Shown: positions 1 to 4,895 of the stretch, piece after piece
Numbering within the stretch: the stretch's first letter is position 1
How the letters are laid out: each line of letters opens with the position of its first letter
NCBI GenBank assembly: GCA_010031985.1
Contig: RGYP01000126.1
Coordinates: 1-5,820 of the forward strand
DNA length: 5,820 bases
Direction: 5' to 3'
From: Gammaproteobacteria bacterium
Lineage (GTDB): Bacteria > Pseudomonadota > Gammaproteobacteria > Steroidobacterales > Steroidobacteraceae
The notes under the pieces: generated by a model
Databases searched by the model: none
Told to the model about the DNA's origin: nothing
Seen by the model: only the letters and a program-made list of their open reading frames with translations
Program-made: the position numbers and the translations under genes

Positions 1-119
1 ATTTACAGTCTGCTCCCGTTGGCCGCTTGGGTACCCCTCCGCGTGAAACGAGCCGCCTATTCTGATTTCCAGCGCGGAGGGTGTCAACGGCGTACGAGCG
101 CCAAGGAGGCGGGTGGACC
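1..119 (+). other. Leader of sbtA, possibly the tail of an upstream gene
   Basis: No recognisable gene lies here. The first plus-strand frame is open from base 1 to a TGA at 121-123, which overlaps the sbtA start codon as ATGA (120-123). This could be the last 40 codons of an upstream gene translationally coupled to sbtA. The encoded peptide (beginning IYSLLPLAAW, ending SAKEAGGP) matches no family I know and its end looks arbitrary, so chance is at least as likely. A TATTCT at 58-63 resembles a -10 box, but no convincing -35 box stands 16-18 bp before it. I call neither a promoter nor a gene with confidence. Confidence 0.25.
103..109 (+). promoter_or_regulatory. Ribosome binding site of sbtA
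   Basis: AAGGAGG, a near-perfect Shine-Dalgarno sequence, ends 10 bases before the ATG at 120. It decides the start. The alternative in-frame GTG at 81 has a GGAGG directly abutting it (76-80) with no spacing, and would add 13 residues (STAYERQGGGWT) that do not resemble the start of a membrane permease. Confidence 0.8.
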
Positions 120-1058
120 ATGAGCCTTGACCCTGTCGTTCTCTTTTTTGCTTTGGGCCTCGCCGCGGGGGTGCTGAAAGCCGACCTGCGCCTGCCTCCC
201 GCCATCTACGAATTCGTCAGTACTTTGTTGCTGCTATCGATCGGCATGAAGGGGGGCATCGAACTCGCCCGCCAGCCGGCCGAGGGTCTGGCCGGCGATC
301 TGATGCTCACTCTGTTGCTGGGTATCCTTCTGACTTTCCTCGCTTTTTTCATTCTCCGGGGCATCGGTCGGCTGGATCGCAGCAACGCTGCGGCAGTCGC
401 CGCGCACTACGGTTCGGTCAGTATCGGCACCTTCGCGGTCGGCGTCGCTTATCTCGGCAGCGCCGGGATCGGCTACGAGCCGACCATGCCCTTGCTGCTG
501 GTATTGCTCGAAATTCCGGCCATCGTGCTCGGTATCCTGCTGGCCCGCGGCCTTCAGGCAGGCTCTCCGTGGGGCGAAATCGCCAGAGAAGTGCTGCTCG
601 GACGCAGCGTGCTGCTGCTGCTCGGCGGACTGTTCATCGGCTGGGCGGCAGGCGCCGAGGGACTCCAGCCCATGGCGCCGCTCTTTTTCGACCTATTCAA
701 GGGAATTCTTGCCGTTTTCTTGCTTGAAATGGGCTTGATCGCCGCAGATCACCTCGGGGGATTCCGTCGTTACGGGCTTTTCATGGGCGCCTTCGCCCTG
801 CTGATCCCGCCGACCTTCGCCATGATCGGGCTCGGCTTTGCCATGCTCATGGGGCTGTCGCTCGGCGGTGCGATCCTGTTCGCGACGCTCGCCGCGAGCG
901 CCTCGTACATCGCCGCGCCCGCCGCGATGCGCTCGGCGGTCCCCGAAGCCAACCCCGCGCTCTCGCTCACCGCAGCGCTCGCCATCACCTTCCCGTTCAA
1001 CATTTTGCTCGGCATCCCGCTCTATCGGCAGGCTGCCGAGTGGTTATGGGTTCGCTGA
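120..1058 (+). CDS. sbtA: Sodium-dependent bicarbonate permease SbtA
   Basis: This 312-residue integral membrane protein belongs to the SbtA family (Sbt_1, formerly DUF897), whose characterised cyanobacterial members import bicarbonate together with Na+ across the inner membrane. It is almost entirely hydrophobic, with about ten membrane segments in two halves: roughly residues 4-140 and 160-308, joined by a short polar stretch near 143-158. Each half carries a signature stretch: AAHYGSVS at 94-101 and ASASYIAAPAAMR at 259-271. These match the conserved regions that form the substrate and sodium site in the family. It is shorter than the roughly 370-residue cyanobacterial proteins because the central cytosolic loop is short, as is usual for non-cyanobacterial members. 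The ATG at 120 is chosen from its Shine-Dalgarno sequence. sbtB follows after 72 bp on the same strand, the standard gene pair. The family assignment is firm; bicarbonate as substrate is inferred from the family. Confidence 0.9.
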   Translation: MSLDPVVLFFALGLAAGVLKADLRLPPAIYEFVSTLLLLSIGMKGGIELARQPAEGLAGDLMLTLLLGILLTFLAFFILRGIGRLDRSNAAAVAAHYGSVSIGTFAVGVAYLGSAGIGYEPTMPLLLVLLEIPAIVLGILLARGLQAGSPWGEIAREVLLGRSVLLLLGGLFIGWAAGAEGLQPMAPLFFDLFKGILAVFLLEMGLIAADHLGGFRRYGLFMGAFALLIPPTFAMIGLGFAMLMGLSLGGAILFATLAASASYIAAPAAMRSAVPEANPALSLTAALAITFPFNILLGIPLYRQAAEWLWVR

Positions 1059-1117
1059 GCGGGTCGGCACGAACACCCTCCACCGAGACCTCGACGAACC
1101 TCCTCAAAGAAAACTCC

Positions 1118-1122
1118 AAGGA
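1118..1122 (+). promoter_or_regulatory. Ribosome binding site of sbtB
   Basis: AAGGA ends 8 bases before the ATG at 1131. The sbtA-sbtB gap (1059-1130) shows no terminator-like hairpin with a T-run, which supports co-transcription of the two genes. Confidence 0.65.
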
Positions 1123-1130
1123 CACCCCCC

Positions 1131-1445
1131 ATGACCGGCGTAGCCCAGAGCCACCGCAAGTTGCTGACCGTGATCACCGAATCGAATCTCGAGCGCGACA
1201 TCGTGCGCGAGATCGAGACGCTCGGCGTGGGCGGCTACACCATCAGCGACGCCCGCGGCCGGGGCGATCAGGGTTTGCGTGCCTCGCACTGGGGACATAG
1301 CAGCAACATTCGGCTGGAGATCGTTTGCGACACGCCACTCGCCGAGCGCGTGCTCGCGCGGTTACGCGAAAAATATTACGAGCACTACGCGATCGTGATG
1401 TGGGTGGTCGACGTCGAAGTGCTGCGCCCAGACAAGTTTCGCTGA
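1131..1445 (+). CDS. sbtB: PII-like signalling protein SbtB
   Basis: This 104-residue soluble protein has the PII-like ferredoxin fold. In studied systems SbtB trimers bind adenine nucleotides (cAMP, AMP, ADP, ATP) and attach to the cytoplasmic face of SbtA to control bicarbonate flux. Visible features are a first strand LLTVITES (11-18), a helix ending in ETLGVGGYTISDARGRGDQG (29-48), where GGYT-x-SD-x-x-G-x-G is the PII/SbtB base-of-T-loop pattern, a T-loop region at about 43-58, the strand NIRLEIVCD (59-67), and a second helix then strand to VDVEVLRPDKF (93-103). It lacks the uridylylated tyrosine region of GlnB/GlnK and lies beside sbtA, so SbtB is preferred over a nitrogen PII protein. 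It also lacks the C-terminal CGPxGC redox R-loop of many cyanobacterial SbtBs, ending right after the last strand. Its last 61 bp overlap the convergent amidohydrolase gene. Confidence 0.87.
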   Translation: MTGVAQSHRKLLTVITESNLERDIVREIETLGVGGYTISDARGRGDQGLRASHWGHSSNIRLEIVCDTPLAERVLARLREKYYEHYAIVMWVVDVEVLRPDKFR

Positions 1446-3139
1446 CCGGGACCACGCACGAAACGCCCGGGACGCGCACCCGTCGGCAATCCGTCGCGCA
1501 ATGCGAGTTGACCGTTGACGATCACGTGGCGCATGCCCGCAGCGAACTGGTGCGGCTGGGCGTAGGTCGCGAGATCACGCACGGCAGCAGGATCAAAGAT
1601 AGCGACATCGGCATGGGCGCCGGCGCGCAGCACGCCGCGATCAACCAACCGAAAGTTGGTTGCCGGCAGACTCGTGAGGCGACGGATCGCTTCGGCCAGA
1701 TCGACCAGACGCTCGTCGCGGACGTAGTGACCGAGAAAGCGAGCAAAAGCGCCGTACGCTCGCGGATGCGGCGAGTGCTGCAGAAACGCGCCGCGCGGCG
1801 CCAGCGCTTCTTCGTCCGAGCACAGCCCGACCCAGTGCAAGCTCAGCAAGCGCCGCAGATTGTCCTCGGACATCATGAAGTACGCTGCATGGACGCGGCT
1901 GTCATCCTCGAGCACGAGATCGACGATGGTCTCGGCCGCGGTCCGGCCACGCGCCGCGGCCACTTCGGCGAGCGTACGTCCGCAGTACTGCTGCAGTTCG
2001 GCGTGCCGAAACCCGAGCAGTCGCACGTTATCCGCACTGCCAGCGGCGGCATACAGACTTTCCCAATCCGGGTGCGCCGTCTCGATTTCTTTGATCACGC
2101 GGGCCCGCAGCTCAGGGTCGCGCAGGCGCTCTAGCCAACTGCGATGTCCGCCCTCCTGCACCCAGGGCGGCATCGCCGCATCGAAACCCGAGGCACCCGC
2201 AAGGTAAGGGTAGACGTTGGCGCTGACATCCAGCCCTTCGCTGCGCGCCGCCTCGATGCGTTCGATCGCTGCGCCCAATAGCGGCCAGTTTTCGCGGCCT
2301 GCCGCCTTGAAATGCCAGATCTCGGCGTGTGCGCGCGTGGCACGGGCGATGTCTATGATTTCGTCCACCGCGGGCAAGAGCTGGCGCGACTCACTGCGCA
2401 GGTGCGAGTAGTAGCCGCCGCCGTACTCGGCGGCTGCGAGCGCGAGGGCTCGCAGTTCGTCATGGCTCGCGAACGCGGCCGGCGCATAGATGAGCGACGA
2501 GCCTACGCCGAGCGCACCCTCGGCCATCGCACTTCGAACGAGCTCCTGCATACGCACGAGCTCACGGGCCGTCGGCGCACGATTCGCATGACCCAGTTCG
2601 TGAATGCGCACCGTGGTCGCACCCACGAGCGAAGCCACGTTCGGCACCACGCCGCGCTTTTCGAGGAATTCGAGATATTCACCCAGAGAATTCCAGTCGA
2701 CCGCATAGCGACTGTCGCCACGGCGCAGGCGCAACTCGCGGCGCATCTCGGCATTGAGTGGGCCCATCGACAGGCCCTCGCCGAAAACCTCGAGTGTCAC
2801 GCCCTGACGCAGATCGCTCTCGGCGGTCGGATCTTCGATGATCGATTCGGTGGCCCACGACAGGCTGTTGATGAATCCGGGTGCGACCGCCAACCCGCGG
2901 GCATCGATCTCGGTGCGGCCCTGCATCCAGCCGAGATCGCCGATCGCGGCGATGCGATCGCGGACGATACCGATGTCGGCAACGGCCGGCGGCGCGCCGG
3001 TGCCGTCGTAGACCGTGCCGCCGCGAATCAGCAAGCTGAATGCCGGTGGCGGTGTTTGCCCCGCGTCACGCACGCGTCGCCATAGCGCTCTGAACACGAG
3101 GCCCCAGAAAGCTTGGCGCACCCGGCGCAGCGTTTTCAT
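1385..3139 (-). CDS. N-acyl-D-amino-acid deacylase-like amidohydrolase lacking the HxH motif
   Basis: This 584-residue protein belongs to the amidohydrolase superfamily, D-aminoacylase branch. Classical members release the acyl group from N-acyl-D-amino acids. From the N-terminus it has a basic, weakly hydrophobic segment (1-24) that is not a convincing cleavable signal peptide, a small beta domain with LLIRGGTVYDGTG (36-48), the TIM-barrel core, and a C-terminal beta part with HADVAIFDP (509-517) and the family ending VIVNGQ...TGARPGR...GPG (539-565). Metal-ligand candidates present are His246 in SHLRSE, His276 in WHFKAAG and Asp442 in SDEE. After APGFI (86-90), where typical enzymes have D-x-H-x-H, this protein has NSLSWATES; where the bridging Cys is expected it has GEG (120-122). 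I recall the same variant in a subgroup of annotated D-aminoacylases, so substrate and even catalysis are uncertain. The ATG at 3139 is chosen because family homology begins just after it; the frame stays open upstream, but only antisense to the neighbouring gene. No Shine-Dalgarno is visible. Confidence 0.82.
   Translation of the reverse strand: MKTLRRVRQAFWGLVFRALWRRVRDAGQTPPPAFSLLIRGGTVYDGTGAPPAVADIGIVRDRIAAIGDLGWMQGRTEIDARGLAVAPGFINSLSWATESIIEDPTAESDLRQGVTLEVFGEGLSMGPLNAEMRRELRLRRGDSRYAVDWNSLGEYLEFLEKRGVVPNVASLVGATTVRIHELGHANRAPTARELVRMQELVRSAMAEGALGVGSSLIYAPAAFASHDELRALALAAAEYGGGYYSHLRSESRQLLPAVDEIIDIARATRAHAEIWHFKAAGRENWPLLGAAIERIEAARSEGLDVSANVYPYLAGASGFDAAMPPWVQEGGHRSWLERLRDPELRARVIKEIETAHPDWESLYAAAGSADNVRLLGFRHAELQQYCGRTLAEVAAARGRTAAETIVDLVLEDDSRVHAAYFMMSEDNLRRLLSLHWVGLCSDEEALAPRGAFLQHSPHPRAYGAFARFLGHYVRDERLVDLAEAIRRLTSLPATNFRLVDRGVLRAGAHADVAIFDPAAVRDLATYAQPHQFAAGMRHVIVNGQLALRDGLPTGARPGRFVRGPGQRNLSGRSTSTSTTHITIA
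1642..1662. repeat. Intragenic perfect inverted repeat
   Basis: CAACCAAC (1642-1649) and GTTGGTTG (1655-1662) form a perfect 8-bp stem around the 5-base loop CGAAA. It lies inside the amidohydrolase gene, in the codons for TNFRLVD, a stretch that resembles the family consensus. No T-run follows on either strand, so it does not look like an intrinsic terminator. It could stall or stabilise sbtAB read-through RNA, or be a coding coincidence. Confidence 0.4.
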
Positions 3140-3155
3140 GGCAGGATCATGCCAT
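3138..3155. promoter_or_regulatory. Imperfect 18-bp palindrome between divergent start codons
   Basis: ATGGCAGGATCATGCCAT is self-complementary at 16 of 18 positions; the only mismatched pair is 3144/3149. It covers the whole 16-bp gap between the amidohydrolase start (3139, minus) and the yedI-like start (3156, plus). It is a candidate operator for both genes, but it also contains the AGGA ribosome binding site of the plus gene, and ATG/CAT triplets supply part of the symmetry. Regulatory function is inference only. Confidence 0.35.
3143..3146 (+). promoter_or_regulatory. Ribosome binding site of the yedI-like gene
   Basis: AGGA ends 9 bases before the ATG at 3156. It favours this start over the in-frame ATG at 3138, which has no purine-rich stretch before it and would prepend MAGSCH to the typical family start MAGGSLLALLDDI. 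Confidence 0.55.
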
Positions 3156-4061
3156 ATGGCTGGCGGATCCTTGCTCGCGCTCCTCGACGACATCACGACC
3201 GTGCTCGACGACGTCGCGGTGCTCAGCAAAGTCGCGGCAAAGAAAAGCGCCGGAGTGCTCGGCGACGACCTGGCCGTCAACGCCGAGCAAGTGGCTGGCG
3301 TGCAGGCCGCTCGTGAACTGCCCGTCATCTGGGCGGTCGCCAAGGGCTCTGCAATCAACAAGGCGATCCTCGTTCCCGCAGCCCTGCTCATCAGTTATTT
3401 CGTACCGATGCTGATCACGCCGCTGATGGTGCTCGGCGGACTTTTTCTTTGCTACGAAGGCTGCGAAAAGCTGAGCCACGGGTTGCTGCACGATCGCGCC
3501 ACCGAGGAAGCCGAGCACGCGGTACTCAGTGCCGCGGCCGCAGACCCGAGCGTCGATCTCGTGCAGTTCGAGCGCGACAAAATTCGCGGCGCGATCCGCA
3601 CCGATTTCATCCTCTCGGCCGAGATCATCGTGATCACGTTGGGCACGGTGGCGACGGCACCACTCGGCACCCGCATCGGCGTCCTCGTGACGATGGCGGT
3701 GCTCATGACGATCGGCGTCTATGGGTTCGTGGCGGTGATCGTCAAACTCGATGACGCGGGTGCGCATCTCGTCAACAAGCATGGCGCCGGCGCAGGTCAT
3801 CGCATTGCGCGCGCCCTCGGCCGCGGGCTGCTGTTGACCGCGCCGCGATTGCTGGCCTCGCTCGGTGTCGTCGGCATGATCGCCATGTTTTTGGTGGGCG
3901 GCGGCATTCTCACCCACTCGCTGCCGTTTTTACCGCAGCTGGCAGGTGCGCTCGCCCTGCTGCTCGATGCCGCCGTCGGCGTGACGGCCGGAGCGGTGGT
4001 GCTAGCTGCGGTGCTCGCGTTCAAGCGCCTGCGTCAACGCTTCGACCAACGCGGGCGGTAA
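3156..4061 (+). CDS. yedI: DUF808 family inner-membrane protein (YedI-like)
   Basis: This 301-residue protein is close in length to E. coli YedI (about 305 residues), a DUF808 inner-membrane protein of unknown function. The family's hallmark N-terminus is present: MAGGSLLALLDDI (1-13), then LDDVAVLSKVAAKKSAGVLG (17-36) and DDLAVNAEQV (37-46). Further signatures are KGSAINKAILVP (63-74) and LCYEGCEKL (98-106). Likely membrane segments lie near 69-100 (one or two passes), 151-168, 173-197, 232-252 and 263-288. A charged cytoplasmic-looking loop at about 104-150 contains the DLVQFERDKIRGAIRTDFILS stretch typical of the family. The C-terminus is basic (FKRLRQRF). The gene is divergent from the amidohydrolase with 16 bp between start codons, and its last 60 bp overlap the 3' end of rluB. 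Family assignment is firm; no biochemical function can be given. Confidence 0.9.
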   Translation: MAGGSLLALLDDITTVLDDVAVLSKVAAKKSAGVLGDDLAVNAEQVAGVQAARELPVIWAVAKGSAINKAILVPAALLISYFVPMLITPLMVLGGLFLCYEGCEKLSHGLLHDRATEEAEHAVLSAAAADPSVDLVQFERDKIRGAIRTDFILSAEIIVITLGTVATAPLGTRIGVLVTMAVLMTIGVYGFVAVIVKLDDAGAHLVNKHGAGAGHRIARALGRGLLLTAPRLLASLGVVGMIAMFLVGGGILTHSLPFLPQLAGALALLLDAAVGVTAGAVVLAAVLAFKRLRQRFDQRGR

Positions 4062-4781
4062 CAAACGCGACTGCCCCGGTCGCAGATCGGCAGGCAAACT
4101 GATCGGTCCGTATCGCAGTCGCGTCAAACGACTGACCTCGTGACCCACGGCACTCCACAATCGCCGCACTTCGCGGTTGCGTCCTTCGTGTAGCACCACG
4201 CGAAACCACGCGTGTCCATCGCTCGCATTGACCGCCTCGATACGATCGAACTTCGCCCAGCCGTCCTCGAGTTCGACCCCGCGTCGCAAGGTGTCGAGCG
4301 TGGCCGCCGCCGGCAGCGAACGGACCCGCACCAAATATTCGCGCTCGACCTCCGAGGAAGGATGCATCAGTCGATGCGCGAGTTCACCATCGGTGGTGAA
4401 CAAGAGCAGCCCCGAGGTGTTGACATCGAGTCGCCCCACCACGATCCAGCGCCCGTTCGGCGGCGCGGGCAGGCGCTCGAAAACGGTGGGCCGACCCTGC
4501 GGGTCGCTGCGCGTAGTCACCTCGCCGAGTGGTTTGTGATAGCCGAGCACGACCGATGCCGCGGCCGCTTTCGATCCGCCAAGATCGATCGCACGACCGT
4601 CCACCTCGACCAAATCTTTGGGCCCGACCCGAACACCCAATTCGGCGCGCCGACCGTTCACCGCGACCCGGCCGTCGCGAATCCACTCTTCGATGCTGCG
4701 CCGCGAGCCGAGCCCGAGCGTGGCCAGCACCTTCTGCAGTCGCTCGCCCTGATTCGATTCGCTCATGATGACCGGCATCAT
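4002..4781 (-). CDS. rluB: 23S rRNA pseudouridine synthase RluB
   Basis: This 259-residue cytoplasmic enzyme of the RsuA/RluB/RluE/RluF family isomerises one uridine of 23S rRNA to pseudouridine (U2605 in E. coli numbering). An S4 RNA-binding domain occupies about 13-66 (RLQKVLATLGLGSRR, then GRVAVNGRRAELGVRV). The catalytic domain carries YHKPLGEVTTRSDPQGRPTV (81-100), the catalytic motif GRLDVNTSGLLLFTTDGEL with Asp119 as nucleophile, LMHPSSEVEREYLVRV (138-153), and EGRNREVRRLW (199-209). The TRSDPQGRPTVFERLP stretch favours RluB over RsuA or RluF. The lysine/arginine-rich tail common in RluB is absent; the protein ends soon after the catalytic domain. The start is ambiguous: ATG at 4781, the adjacent ATG at 4778, or ATG at 4766 giving MSESNQGERL. 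No Shine-Dalgarno precedes any of them. Its 3' end overlaps the yedI-like gene by 60 bp. Confidence 0.93.
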   Translation of the reverse strand: MMPVIMSESNQGERLQKVLATLGLGSRRSIEEWIRDGRVAVNGRRAELGVRVGPKDLVEVDGRAIDLGGSKAAAASVVLGYHKPLGEVTTRSDPQGRPTVFERLPAPPNGRWIVVGRLDVNTSGLLLFTTDGELAHRLMHPSSEVEREYLVRVRSLPAAATLDTLRRGVELEDGWAKFDRIEAVNASDGHAWFRVVLHEGRNREVRRLWSAVGHEVSRLTRLRYGPISLPADLRPGQSRLLPPALVEALTQALEREHRS

Positions 4782-4895
4782 AACGGAGCGTTATCGACGC
4801 ATGCCGGTTGCGCGCTGAAGCGCAGCTCCGCCGCCGATATGCTGCATTGCAGCGCCATCGATCCTCGCCATCCCCCGACATCGGAGACCTCGCCC
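4782..4895. promoter_or_regulatory. Divergent rluB-metY intergenic region with two small inverted repeats
   Basis: This 114-bp gap must hold the promoters of both genes. Two symmetric elements are visible. TGCGC-GCTGAA-GCGCA (4809-4824) has a 5-bp stem. GCTGCA-T-TGCAGC (4841-4853) is a perfect 6-bp inverted repeat with a 1-base spacer. TATGCT at 4838-4843 could be a metY -10 box that runs into the second repeat, but its -35 partner is poor (CTGAAG, 4815-4820). On the minus strand GATAAC (4794-4789) resembles a -10 box just before rluB. The gap is too short and lacks the conserved elements for a SAM riboswitch, and I see no MetJ-type AGACGTCT box. Confidence 0.4.
4883..4887 (+). promoter_or_regulatory. 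Ribosome binding site of metY
   Basis: GGAGA ends 8 bases before the ATG at 4896 and supports that start, where the conserved MetY N-terminus (ETIAVHGGYTPDPTT) also begins. Confidence 0.65.

Noticed and set aside
81..119. GTG start at 81 for sbtA
   Set aside because: Its GGAGG lies directly against the GTG with no spacing, and the ATG at 120 has an ideal AAGGAGG at 10 bases.
1065..1130. Terminator or separate promoter between sbtA and sbtB
   Set aside because: No stem with a T-run and no -10/-35 pair is visible; the gap is best read as an intra-operon spacer.
1436..1471. Possible terminator at the sbtB end: GTTTCG/CGAAAC and CCGGG/CCCGG arms
   Set aside because: The two stems interleave instead of nesting, are short, and have no T-run; there is no credible intrinsic terminator.
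1325..2134. Long plus-strand open frame (269 codons) antisense to the amidohydrolase
   Set aside because: It is a shadow of the minus-strand gene: arginine-rich, no family resemblance, starting inside sbtB. Long antisense frames are normal at this GC content.
2312..3085. Plus-strand open frame (257 codons) antisense to the amidohydrolase N-terminal half
   Set aside because: The composition is typical of an antisense shadow, with no domain pattern and no good ribosome binding site; the minus-strand reading is clearly conserved.
3140..3391. N-terminal extension of the amidohydrolase to an ATG at 3391
   Set aside because: The extra 84 residues are antisense to the conserved start of the yedI-like gene and are low-complexity Ser/Ala/Thr; homology begins just after the ATG at 3139.
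3147..3917. Minus-strand open frame (256 codons) opposite the yedI-like gene
   Set aside because: The His/Asp/Arg/Glu-rich sequence is the usual antisense product of a hydrophobic gene; DUF808 on the plus strand is unmistakable.
4782..4895. SAM or other riboswitch upstream of metY
   Set aside because: The leader is too short and shows only two small simple stems, without conserved riboswitch core elements.
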